Positions 1 to 10,263 of a DNA stretch of 64,000 bases are shown in pieces (position 1 is the first letter of the stretch; each line of letters begins with the position of its first letter). Under the pieces are notes generated by a model that searched no databases, was not told where the DNA came from, and saw nothing but the letters and a program-made list of their open reading frames with translations. Source of the stretch: Desulfobulbus propionicus (GTDB lineage: Bacteria > Desulfobacterota > Desulfobulbia > Desulfobulbales > Desulfobulbaceae); assembly GCA_002747135.1 (NCBI GenBank), contig PDTE01000025.1:62001-126000 (forward strand), given 5' to 3'. The translations under genes and the position numbers were made by a program.

Positions 1-1965
1 TCCAGGGGCACTGTCGTCCAGGACAACGGTCGCCACCTTACCCCTTTTAGCCTTGGAAGCAAAATATTGTTCAAGAACGGCTCCGGCGACAGGGGCGGCT
101 GCGCTGCCGCCATGCAGACCATGTTCAACGACAACGGCAACAACAATCTCGGGATTAACTGCCGGGGCAAAACAAACAAACAAGGCGTGATCACGAAATT
201 TATAGGGTATATCCTCTTCCTTCAGGTGTTTATACTGCTTTACTCTGACCACCTGGGCGGTACCGGTCTTGCCGCCTACAACAATTGATTTATCAGACAC
301 CCTTGCCCTTCTCCCTGTTCCCCGTCTGCCATTCACGGCCTCCACCATACCGTCACGTACCAGTTTAAGATTACGTGACTGACCGGTAAGACGATGCAGA
401 ATGTGTGGCTTGAAAGACTCCAGCACCCTGCCGTCAGGATCTTTGACCTCTTCAATCAGGGTTGGCTTATACAGGGTACCGCCATTTGCAATGGCAGCTG
501 TCATTAAAGCCAGCTGCACAGGGGTGGCCAAATTAAACCCCTGACCAATGGCAACAGAGAGCGTCTCTCCTTCCTGCCATTTTTGGCCATGATGCCTTTT
601 TTTCCAGTCTGCCGTAGGTATCAGGCCTGGTTTTTCGTGCTCCATTTCAATGCCGGTACGCTGCCCGAGCCCAAAAAGCCTGGCATATTTTGCCAATCGA
701 TCCACTCCCAGCCGTTGACCAACCTGATAGAAATACACATCACAGGACTCTGAAAGGGCGCGCTGCAAATTTACCGCCCCATGTCCCCCTCTCTTCCAGC
801 ACCTGTAGGTTCTGTTGCCGACCCGGTAGTATCCCGGACAGTAGAACACTGTTTCAGGAGAAACAACACGCTCTGCCAACCCCGCCAAGGCCGTGACAGG
901 TTTATAGGTGGAACCGGGAGGGTACTGTCCCTGCACCAGTTTGTTCAGGAGAGGATTGTGCGGATTATCCAGCATGGCCTTCCAGGCTTTAATGGAAATA
1001 CCACCGACAAAATCATCCAGATGCAGTGCTGGCGAGCTGGCAAGGACAAGCAACCGTCCGGAATTAGGATCCAATGCCACCACCGCCCCTGCCCTGTCCT
1101 CCTTTTCCATAATATCTTCGGCCGCCTTTTGCAGCTCCATATCAACAGTCAGATACAGATCGTTACCAGGTAACGGTTCGAGTCCCTTAAGGTTTCTCTG
1201 TTCAAAGCCAAGGGAGTTGACCTCCATGGAGTGCAGGCCTTTTTCACCGCGAAGGTCCTTTTCCCTGAGTCGCTCAAGCCCCATTTTACCGATCATATCT
1301 CCGCGCCGGTATATATCGGCTTTATCTGCATCGAGCTCCTTTTGACTTACCTCTCCCAGATATCCAATCATGTGGGAGGCAAGATTTCCCCAGTGGTAGA
1401 CTCTGAGCGGGGCGACTTCAATCTTTATACCGGGCAGCTCCATACGATTGTTCTCAACCCGTGCAACGGTCTCCCAGTCCACATCTGCAGCCAGGCGTAT
1501 CGGGATATGCCCCTGGGTATGCGCCATTTTTCGTATTTTTTCCAGAAGCTCGGAAATATCTATCTTCAAGATACGGGTCACTCTTTTCAACCAGTCATCA
1601 TCAACCTTGTTATCCTCGCGTACCCAGACCACATTAAAAGACGGACGATTGGTCACTATTTCCCTGCCAAACCTGTCGTAAATATTCCCGCGCGGCGCAG
1701 TGACCTTCAGAGAACGAACCCGATTGGTATCAGCCAGCTTTTTATAACACTCACCCTTGTGTATCTGCAGATACCACAAACGACTGACAATGACCGCAAA
1801 AAAGAAAATCAGCACAAAAGAGGCATGCAAGGCTCTTTTCTTGTAGCCGTCTAATTCATAATCATCATGAGGGGTCAGTTTGGTTACCCCGTTTTCTCTG
1901 CTTCTCTCGGAATCAGGGAAAGATTCAGGTCGTCTTCTGTTTTTTTTACGCCGTACGTTTTTCAT
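1..1965 (-). CDS. mrdA: Penicillin-binding protein 2 (peptidoglycan transpeptidase), C-terminus beyond window edge
   Basis: Reverse translation from the ATG at 1965 reads MKNVRRKKNRRRPES...TAPRGNIYDRFGREIVTNRPSFNVV...GQGFNLATPVQLALMTAAIANGG...VGGKTGTAQVV; open to position 1; next to mreDC. Confidence 0.93.
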   Translation of the reverse strand, partial: MKNVRRKKNRRRPESFPDSERSRENGVTKLTPHDDYELDGYKKRALHASFVLIFFFAVIVSRLWYLQIHKGECYKKLADTNRVRSLKVTAPRGNIYDRFGREIVTNRPSFNVVWVREDNKVDDDWLKRVTRILKIDISELLEKIRKMAHTQGHIPIRLAADVDWETVARVENNRMELPGIKIEVAPLRVYHWGNLASHMIGYLGEVSQKELDADKADIYRRGDMIGKMGLERLREKDLRGEKGLHSMEVNSLGFEQRNLKGLEPLPGNDLYLTVDMELQKAAEDIMEKEDRAGAVVALDPNSGRLLVLASSPALHLDDFVGGISIKAWKAMLDNPHNPLLNKLVQGQYPPGSTYKPVTALAGLAERVVSPETVFYCPGYYRVGNRTYRCWKRGGHGAVNLQRALSESCDVYFYQVGQRLGVDRLAKYARLFGLGQRTGIEMEHEKPGLIPTADWKKRHHGQKWQEGETLSVAIGQGFNLATPVQLALMTAAIANGGTLYKPTLIEEVKDPDGRVLESFKPHILHRLTGQSRNLKLVRDGMVEAVNGRRGTGRRARVSDKSIVVGGKTGTAQVVRVKQYKHLKEEDIPYKFRDHALFVCFAPAVNPEIVVAVVVEHGLHGGSAAAPVAGAVLEQYFASKAKRGKVATVVLDDSAPG

Positions 1966-1968
1966 AAA

Positions 1969-2125
1969 CTGTAACTCACAGGGCATGTATCACCCTGGTT
2001 TCACTTGATCTTAATCCTGTAACTGCTTGCAGGATGGCCAGGTTGGCCAGGCACACTGGCCGCTACAGCCCCTTTATGCGGTCAATCGCAAGCGCCTGAA
2101 GACAGGTGAGCCGGGAGCAGTTACC
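1969..2125. repeat. GTAAC repeat (C-type plus tail)
   Basis: Tail module CTCACAGGGCATGTATCACCCTGGTTTCACTTG then GTAACTGC...GAGCAGTTAC. Confidence 0.75.
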
Positions 2126-2143
2126 ATTAACGATGATGCAGGC

Positions 2144-2683
2144 TCACCTGCTCCGATATCTGTTATCTGAATGAACCCGGAGTTTTTTCCAGGAAAAGAC
2201 TCCCTTGCTTATTCTTCGATGGGCAAAATCAAAAAAATGAAAAAGCCAATAGGAAAATACAACAATCAGAAGAGAGCGGACCATCATTTCCCACCATACC
2301 CATGAAAACAGTAAATCCGAATGAAAGGCGGTGATAAGCATATACATTATCCATGAAACAAACAGATAGCTCACGCCAACAAGTGGCACCTGGTATAATG
2401 AATCACTCACCGGCATCTTTCGCGCAATAAGCCGCAAAATGAAAAAAGCGGCGAGACAGAAAACTGAATACATGCCGAGAATTGTTCCTGAAAAGACATC
2501 AAGAATACAGCCAAGAAAAAAAATAACAATCAAGCTGCGGAGGATATCCACACGATAAGCGAGATATGCCACCAGGATATAATAGAGGTCGGGAGCCGCA
2601 ACCCAGACAGGGTTCAACATAAATACCGTTGTCTGAAGCACCACCAGCAACAGGCCGGTTAGAGTAAAAAAAAGGATAAGCAT
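2144..2683 (-). CDS. mreD: Rod shape-determining protein MreD
   Basis: 179 aa polytopic membrane protein between mreC and mrdA. Confidence 0.85.
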   Translation of the reverse strand: MLILFFTLTGLLLVVLQTTVFMLNPVWVAAPDLYYILVAYLAYRVDILRSLIVIFFLGCILDVFSGTILGMYSVFCLAAFFILRLIARKMPVSDSLYQVPLVGVSYLFVSWIMYMLITAFHSDLLFSWVWWEMMVRSLLIVVFSYWLFHFFDFAHRRISKGVFSWKKLRVHSDNRYRSR

Positions 2684-2698
2684 GATCGTTGAATTACA

Positions 2699-3547
2699 TC
2701 AGGGAGCAGCCTCGTCTTTCCTGATGACCAGCAGGTGTTCAAGTGTCTTGAAATCAACAGACGGCGTCACTTCAATTTCATGAAACATGCCCCGCCTCTT
2801 CCGTATCACCCTGGAAACGACCCCCACAGAAAGTCCGGTGGGAAATATGCCGCCATACCCGGCAGTAACGACAACATCTCCCTTCTTTACTTCCACAGTT
2901 TTCAAAACATATTCAAGGGTATATACAAGTGATCCGGTACCTTTCAATATGCCGCGAACTCGAGTTTTCTGCAACAGTACATCTATTGCGCTGGAAGGCG
3001 CGATGGCGAGCAGCACCTTGGAGAAGCTGGGGGAGGCAGAAATAACCTGCCCCACGACTCCGTCTTCATTTGTTACCGGTGAGCCCTTGAAAACATTATC
3101 GTGGGTGCCTCGATCAATAATAAGTGAGCGAAACCACATGGAGGGGTCTTTGCCTGTCACCGTGGCGGCGACAACCGGGCAGTCAAATGAGTCCCGCAAA
3201 TCGAGCAGCCTCGTCAAGCGGGCATTGATCGCCAGAGCCTCTCGACTCTGATGCAAAAGGGCCCGGCTTTCTCTCAGCTCTCTCCACAGTCGCTTGTTCT
3301 CTTCTTTCACGCCAAGAATATCAAGATACTCCTTCTTGAAGGTATGCAGGTATCTCAATCCTGAGGCAACTGTCTCCTGTACGGGGCCGGAGACCTCAAG
3401 AACCATCTTGTGCAGTCCGCCAAACTTCTGGTTTCCCAGAATGGAAACCAGAAAAATAAACGACAGGGTGAGTAACAAGCCAAAAAAAATCACCAACCTG
3501 AAAATACGAAGCCCATTATTTCTTTTCCTTGTGCTTTGTTGTCGCAT
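2699..3547 (-). CDS. mreC: Rod shape-determining protein MreC
   Basis: N-terminal TM, VVAATVTGKDPSMWFRSLIIDRGTHDNV and GDVVVTAGYGGIFPTGLSVG motifs. Confidence 0.92.
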   Translation of the reverse strand: MRQQSTRKRNNGLRIFRLVIFFGLLLTLSFIFLVSILGNQKFGGLHKMVLEVSGPVQETVASGLRYLHTFKKEYLDILGVKEENKRLWRELRESRALLHQSREALAINARLTRLLDLRDSFDCPVVAATVTGKDPSMWFRSLIIDRGTHDNVFKGSPVTNEDGVVGQVISASPSFSKVLLAIAPSSAIDVLLQKTRVRGILKGTGSLVYTLEYVLKTVEVKKGDVVVTAGYGGIFPTGLSVGVVSRVIRKRRGMFHEIEVTPSVDFKTLEHLLVIRKDEAAP

Positions 3548-3618
3548 GGAAATAAATATTACATAAATGATCCGGGATGCTTCATCTTGGCACGATCACA
3601 ATTTCCGGCATACTCCAG

Positions 3619-3758
3619 GGTCATGTCAACGATGAAATGTCAGTATATTGCGCCGGATTTTTTCTGATCTTATACAGCCTTGTCCTGCGTTGCAGAGTAG
3701 TGCTGTGTGATACAGGGCAAGGCTGCATAAGGGCTGAAAAAGACAAGCAGGATACGAC
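3619..3758 (-). repeat. Element A1, truncated (162-bp TIR family)
   Basis: Matches A2-A4 over most of its length; TIR missing at the junction with a GTAAC repeat. Confidence 0.75.
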
Positions 3759-3861
3759 GTAACTACTCACGGGGCATGTAACCTCTTTATTTTACGCCGC
3801 TATAGTCCCTCTATGCGAAAGGTCATGATCACCTGAAGACAGGTGATCTGGGAGCAGTTGC
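3759..3861. repeat. GTAAC repeat (C-type, rearranged), fused to truncated A1
   Basis: GTAACTACTCACGGGGCATGTAACC...CTGGGAGCAGTTGC. Confidence 0.7.
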
Positions 3862-3904
3862 AAATAATGCAGAAATACAGCCCCTGTGACCGGATACAAT
3901 ATTA

Positions 3905-4975
<1,071 letters not shown>

Positions 4976-5024
4976 TTATATTGTAAAAAGTCGCACAGTG
5001 CTTTTTTTTCAAAAAAATACTCTC

Positions 5025-5186
5025 GTGTCATGTCAACGATGAAATGTCAGTATATCGCGCCGGATTTTTCCTGTCCTTGTGCAGTCTTGTCCTGAGTTGC
5101 ATAGCAGTGCTGTGTGACCCGGGGAAAGGCTGTATAAGGGCTGAAAAAGACAGGCAGGATACGACAGGGCAGTGTTGACCGGACAC
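5025..5186 (-). repeat. Element A2 (162 bp)
   Basis: GTGTCATGTCAACGATG...CAGTGTTGACCGGACAC. Confidence 0.82.
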
Positions 5187-5201
5187 AGTTATACATTCAT
5201 T

Positions 5202-5360
5202 GTACCTGCTCACAGGGCATGTGCCACCCTGGCTGCACTTTGCTTCAAGTCTCTGACTGCTTTCAGCCCGCCCGGCTCCGGACAGGCACGACTGGCGGCC
5301 CTGCCGCCTCTATGCTGCCAATCGTGTTTGCCCGAAGAGGGGAGCCTGGAAGCAGGCCAA
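5202..5360. repeat. GTAAC repeat (C-type)
   Basis: GTACCTGCTCACAGGGCATG...CCTGGAAGCAGGCC. Confidence 0.65.
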
Positions 5361-5532
5361 TACATTACATTACCAAGAGAACACGGCGTTGGCAACTGCA
5401 ATGACCAGCAATCAAAAAAGAACTGATAAATCTTGACAGCAAATCGTCTATTATGGTAGGAGAGATAAAGTAACTGATAACAGGGAAGTACAGACTCCGA
5501 GATCGGATTACGAATCACATCTCGTAAAAAAA

Positions 5533-5608
<76 letters not shown>

Positions 5609-5617
5609 AATAAAATC

Positions 5618-5649
5618 AAGGGGTTACGTTAATTCGCAGCCCCTTTTTT
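5618..5649 (+). terminator. Rho-independent terminator after tRNA-Ala
   Basis: GGGGTTACG-ttaatt-CGCAGCCCC followed by TTTTTT. Confidence 0.75.
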
Positions 5650-5756
5650 CACGTTTTTTGGACATACATCGCAAAACGCCTTGTTTTTACGCTGCTCACC
5701 CCTACATGTCCACGCTTTTTCAATAATACACCGGCACAACTCTTGCAACTTTAGTG

Positions 5757-5839
5757 ACTTACTCCTAAATATCTGTCATAAAAAAACAAGAAATTATTTG
5801 AGGTGTAAGGCCTCTTGGCCTGCGGATTTTCCGCGTTAG
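5757..5839 (+). repeat. Element D1 (about 82 bp)
   Basis: CTTACTCCTAAATATCTGTCATAAAAAAACAAGAAATTATTTGAGGTGTAAGGCCTCTTGGCCTGCGGATTTTCCGCGTTAG. Confidence 0.85.
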
Positions 5840-5894
5840 ATTGATGAAGATCAGAAACTATGTGTAAACGATCAATGCAACCTAGAGCTGTGTC

Positions 5895-6104
5895 ATGGCA
5901 ATGATTACCAGTGCCAACAATTCAACTTGGCCTCTTGATTTGGATATAAAAGATATTCAGGAATCGGGTCTACCAGTGCCATCAAAAATACGAATGAAAC
6001 TTTTCACCCTGGATACGCGATTGGTAATAAAAAAAATTGGTGTTCTTTCAACAAGTGACCAAGAGGCTGTACAAGAAAAACTGAAACAATTGCTTTGCAT
6101 TTAA
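5895..6104 (+). pseudogene. C-terminal remnant of a MazF/PemK-family toxin
   Basis: AMITSANNSTWPLDLDIKDIQESGLPVPSKIRMKLFTLDTRLVIKKIGVLSTSDQEAVQEKLKQLL matches the C-terminal half of PemK/MazF proteins; in-frame TAG just upstream; N-terminal half absent. Confidence 0.65.
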
Positions 6105-6237
6105 GTGTATACCGAATACGGTTATTTTCAACATTGCCGACAGATTTGCAACGGGCAACCCAGTTTTTGGGACAGTTTTCTGACAGGTTCAGCCCCAGAG
6201 CAACCAGAGCCTCGAGCATCTTTGCGCGGAAGACCTG

Positions 6238-6399
6238 GTGCCCTGTCAACGCTGCCCTGTCGCATCCTGCTTGTCTTTTTCAGCCCTTATGGAGCCTTGC
6301 CCTGGGTCACCTAGCACTACTATGCAGCGCAGAACAAGGCTCCATAAGGACAAGAAAAATCCGGCGCAATATCCTGACATTTCAGCGTTGACAGGACAC
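6238..6399 (+). repeat. Element A3 (162 bp)
   Basis: GTGCCCTGTCAACGCTG...CAGCGTTGACAGGACAC. Confidence 0.85.
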
Positions 6400-6654
6400 T
6401 AGCCAGTACCCGTTCGTTGAACAGGTACCCGCTCTTTTTCTTCGATAAACCTGTCACGATGTCGATACTCGCCGCCGCTTCCTCCCCGGGGAATACCTCT
6501 GCCGGGAGCCTCCTGGTCCGGAACATTATTTTTGCCAGACACACCAAAAGCGGCTGCCAGCTTGGCTCCGATACGCTCTGCCTGGACAGGGCAAAGAGGG
6601 ACCGAGTGGAAACATTTCTCTTGGTGCGCCTCTTTAAACTTTGCTTATTCTAAA

Positions 6655-6669
6655 AAGATACGTTATCTT
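6655..6669. promoter_or_regulatory. Candidate metalloregulator operator upstream of the metal ABC operon
   Basis: Perfect dyad AAGATA-cgt-TATCTT about 80 bp before the substrate-binding protein start. Confidence 0.35.
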
Positions 6670-6750
6670 GAATAAAATACGATTTCTTGCCGGTTGAATG
6701 TGCCTGTCTCTTCCACCAGATTACCTCTCAAACATTAAACAGGAGTTATT

Positions 6751-7674
6751 ATGAAGCACTATGCCCCTTTCTTTATGATTATGCTGCTTCTCGGTGGATT
6801 CACCTGCCAAAGTAATGCCAAAGAGGGGGATCTTCCTGTAATAGCTGCTTCAACCACCCAGATAGCCGACTTTACCAGACAGATAACGGGTGATCAGGCT
6901 ACCGTGGTTTCTATTCTGGCTCCCGGTGCAGATCCTCACACCTATCAGCCCACCCCTGCAGATGTACAAAAAGTACTTGCCGCCGATCTCTGTATTGAAA
7001 ACGGGCTGCATCTGGAAGGAAAAAACTGGATGGCTACACTGGCAAAGGATGCAGGGAAACCATTGCTCACAGCAACAAATGGAGTTGACCCCATAGCCAT
7101 TGACGAAGAAGGCGCATCTATTCCTGACCCGCATGCCTGGTTTTCGCCAAAAAATGTCGCTGTTTATGTCAATAATATTACCAGAGCGCTGACAAAAATG
7201 TCCCCTGAACATACAGGCCGGTATCAGGCCAGGGCAAAACTCTACCTCCAGCAGCTCAGCGTGCTTGATGGCTGGATACGGGAACAGGTAAGTCAAATAC
7301 CCTTGCATCGCCGTATTCTTGTCACCACTCATGATGCCTTTAACTATTTTTGCAGGGAGTATGCCTTCAACGAAAAAAACAACTTCCTCAGCATTGCTCC
7401 GGTAGGCTGGTCTACAGGGGCGGAAGTTGGTGCCGGCATGACACCTGAACGCCGAAAAAAAGTCGTTGCCTCAATCAAGGCTTCCCAGACCCCGGCAATT
7501 TTCATTGAAACCACCATCAATCCCAAACAGATTCGGGAAATTGCCAGGGAAACCGGGGTGAAAATTGGCGGAGAACTGTACTCGGACTCCATGGGTGCTG
7601 CCGGAACCGCCGGCGAAAGGTATATCGGCATGATGCGGGAAAACGTTTTATTAATTGTTCTGGCGCTGCGCTGA
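6751..7674 (+). CDS. Metal (Zn/Mn-type) ABC transporter substrate-binding protein
   Basis: Signal peptide, GADPHTYQPTPADVQKV, DPHAWFSPKN, TTHDAFNYFCREYAF. Confidence 0.9.
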   Translation: MKHYAPFFMIMLLLGGFTCQSNAKEGDLPVIAASTTQIADFTRQITGDQATVVSILAPGADPHTYQPTPADVQKVLAADLCIENGLHLEGKNWMATLAKDAGKPLLTATNGVDPIAIDEEGASIPDPHAWFSPKNVAVYVNNITRALTKMSPEHTGRYQARAKLYLQQLSVLDGWIREQVSQIPLHRRILVTTHDAFNYFCREYAFNEKNNFLSIAPVGWSTGAEVGAGMTPERRKKVVASIKASQTPAIFIETTINPKQIREIARETGVKIGGELYSDSMGAAGTAGERYIGMMRENVLLIVLALR

Positions 7675-7677
7675 CCG

Positions 7678-8178
7678 ATGCGTATACTCCTGACCCTTGT
7701 TGTCTGGGGAGCCCTGATTGGTGGGCTGTGGCTATATATGAACACACGCCGGGACATGGGGGCGCTTCCAGCAGACAGTCAGGTAATCACCGGACAGGAA
7801 ACAAAAAACCTTACAGTCGTCATAACAACGACATTTACGTTAGCACGCAACCCGTTTGCCTTTACTGCTGACGATGCCCCGCCTCAAAATTTTATCCTGC
7901 GGCTTAACGGGGTGTTCATTACCTTTCCCGGGAAAGAGCTGAAACCAGGGGAACCATATCACCTGTCTCATGTCCCTGTTATGGCTGATAGTCATAACGA
8001 GTTGTTTTTTCAAACATCTTACGCTTACGAGACCAACAGGGAACATGCCGTACGACTCCAGGTTATTCTGGGCGGGAAAACAGTGGCGGAAAAAACATTC
8101 TGGAGTCAGGGAGGGACAACGATTTCAGGCACCATGACCTTCATTCCGGGAAAAGAGGCGAAACATGACCACACATGA
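7678..8178 (+). CDS. Hypothetical membrane-anchored protein in metal ABC operon
   Basis: 166 aa, N-terminal TM, starts 4 bp after the upstream gene and overlaps the downstream one. Confidence 0.7.
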   Translation: MRILLTLVVWGALIGGLWLYMNTRRDMGALPADSQVITGQETKNLTVVITTTFTLARNPFAFTADDAPPQNFILRLNGVFITFPGKELKPGEPYHLSHVPVMADSHNELFFQTSYAYETNREHAVRLQVILGGKTVAEKTFWSQGGTTISGTMTFIPGKEAKHDHT

Positions 8179-8929
8179 TGCCCCTTATGCCATCAAGGTG
8201 GATAACCTCACGGTAACCTACCACTCCAGGCCTGCCCTGCTGGATATCTCCATAGCCATAAAAGGGGATCAACTCGTCGGGATAATCGGTCCAAACGGTG
8301 CGGGGAAATCTACCTTTATCAAGGCCGTGCTCGGTTTTGTCAAACCTGATATAGGCCAGATAGCCATTCATGGAAAAAATGTTCAGCAGGCCCGGGGCCA
8401 GGTAGCCTATGTACCCCAGAGAGGCATGGTTGACTGGGATTTCCCGATCACCGTCTTTGAAGTTGCCCTGATGGGTCGCTATCAGTGCATACCCTGGTAT
8501 GCACCGCCACGGAAAAGAGACAGAAAGCTGGCTATGCAGGCCCTGGAAATGGTGCGTATTGCAGACCTTGCCGAAAGGCAGATCGGAGAACTTTCCGGCG
8601 GACAGCAGCAACGCGTCTTCCTGGCCAGGGCCCTTGCCCAGGGAAGCGATATCCTCTTGCTGGACGAACCCTTTGCCGGCGTCGATGCCGCGACAGAGCG
8701 GGCGATCCTGGAGGTTCTGGAAAGGGCAAAACAATCGGGAAAGACCCTGGTTGTGGTCCATCATGATCTCGCTACCGCTGCAGAATACTTCGACAAACTC
8801 ATACTTATCAAACATCGGCTCTATGCCTATGGGCCACCGGAGGCAGTGCTGCAGGAAGACCTTTTATGCAAGGTATATGAAGGTCGTCTGAAAATTTTTA
8901 GTGACGTCCTCAAGCAAGGGAAAACATAA
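8165..8929 (+). CDS. Metal ABC transporter ATP-binding protein
   Basis: Walker A GPNGAGKST, signature LSGGQQQR, Walker B LLLDEP. Confidence 0.93.
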   Translation: MTTHDAPYAIKVDNLTVTYHSRPALLDISIAIKGDQLVGIIGPNGAGKSTFIKAVLGFVKPDIGQIAIHGKNVQQARGQVAYVPQRGMVDWDFPITVFEVALMGRYQCIPWYAPPRKRDRKLAMQALEMVRIADLAERQIGELSGGQQQRVFLARALAQGSDILLLDEPFAGVDAATERAILEVLERAKQSGKTLVVVHHDLATAAEYFDKLILIKHRLYAYGPPEAVLQEDLLCKVYEGRLKIFSDVLKQGKT

Positions 8930-10215
8930 TGATCCACGATATATTCCTTGCCCCCCTGACTGAAACCTACTTCCAGAAAGCACTCATCGGTGGTTCTGTC
9001 GTTGCCATGGTCTCTGGTGTCATTGGCTGCCTGGTCATTCTCCGCCGCATGGCTTTTTTAGGTGACGCCTTGTCCCATGCCATGATTGCCGGTGTTGCCG
9101 GCGGCTATCTGATAATGAAACTGGTTTTTGGCCTGGAAGCTCACGGGCCGGGCATGCTGCTGGGATCGCTCATTGCTGCGGTCACAACAGTGGCACTCAT
9201 CAGTTTTGTCTCCGGCATCTCCCGCATCAAGGAAGACACGGCCATAGGTATCATGTACACAGGTATTTTTGCCCTTGGAGTCGTATGTGTCTCAATCTTT
9301 CGCCAGTATATCCACATTGATCTTATGCATTTTATCATGGGTGATGTCCTGGGAGTGGCGGACAGCGATTTATGGGTTGCATCCCTTACTGCTGCGGCGG
9401 TGCTGTCTGTCCTGATTCTTTTTTACCGTTCCTTCCAGATAACCACCTTTGATCCTGTTATGGCTGCGTCCATAGGATTGCCAGTGCTGTTTCTTGATTA
9501 TCTGCTCACCACCTGCGTGTCACTGGTAGTGGTAAGTGGTGTCAGCATGGTAGGTGTCATTCTGGTGGTTGGCTTTCTTATAACCCCGGCCGCCACAGCT
9601 TATCTGCTCAGTGACAGGCTTGATCGCATGATGGTGCTTGCCGCTTTTTTTGGCGTAACCAGTGTAATCGGCGGGCTGTACCTTTGCGTCTGGCTTGATT
9701 CCGCCGGAGGGGGCGCGATTATCCTGTTCTGTACACTGCAGTTTCTGACAGTTCTTTTCCTTGCCCCCAAATACGGCCTTCTGGTTCGCTGGTTAAACCT
9801 GCGGAGGATGGTTCCGCCGCAGCTGGTTGAAGACATTCTCACCATTATTCTCCGCCATGACAAGCCGGCTGAACGCAGCATCATTCATCACTATACAGAC
9901 AACCTGAAAGGAGTTGACAAAGCCCTTAAACATATGCTTTGCCAGGGGCTGCTCATGCTGCAAGACGACAACAATACATACGCCCTGACAGAAACAGGTC
10001 AGAAAAAAGCGGAAAAAATCCTGCGAGCCCACCGCCTGTGGGAGACCTATCTCGCCTCAATTGGCACACCTGAAGAGCAGCTGCATTACGAAGCACATCA
10101 GCTGGAGCATGTTCGCGCAGAGGGAACAGTCGAATACCTTGACGAAAAACTGGGGAATCCGACAACATCAATCCACGGAAAAAAAATTGTTACAGTTCGC
10201 CGAAAAACAGCGTGA
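8929..10215 (+). CDS. Metal ABC transporter permease fused to a C-terminal DtxR/MntR-like domain
   Basis: ABC-3 permease core (RRMAFLGDALSHAMIAG...GVILVVGFLITPAATAYLLSDR) followed by LTETGQKKAEKILRAHRLWETYLASIGTPEEQLHYEAHQLEHV...LDEKLGNPTTSIHG. Confidence 0.9.
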   Translation: MIHDIFLAPLTETYFQKALIGGSVVAMVSGVIGCLVILRRMAFLGDALSHAMIAGVAGGYLIMKLVFGLEAHGPGMLLGSLIAAVTTVALISFVSGISRIKEDTAIGIMYTGIFALGVVCVSIFRQYIHIDLMHFIMGDVLGVADSDLWVASLTAAAVLSVLILFYRSFQITTFDPVMAASIGLPVLFLDYLLTTCVSLVVVSGVSMVGVILVVGFLITPAATAYLLSDRLDRMMVLAAFFGVTSVIGGLYLCVWLDSAGGGAIILFCTLQFLTVLFLAPKYGLLVRWLNLRRMVPPQLVEDILTIILRHDKPAERSIIHHYTDNLKGVDKALKHMLCQGLLMLQDDNNTYALTETGQKKAEKILRAHRLWETYLASIGTPEEQLHYEAHQLEHVRAEGTVEYLDEKLGNPTTSIHGKKIVTVRRKTA

Positions 10216-10263
10216 AAGCCCGTCATCTGGTTCGACAAGGGACGAGCCGGGAGCAGTTGCCTT

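Noticed and set aside
10215-10262. Separate terminator or regulatory element after the metal ABC operon
   Set aside because: GACGAGCCGGGAGCAGTTGCC resembles only a decayed end of a GTAAC repeat; not enough sequence for an independent call.
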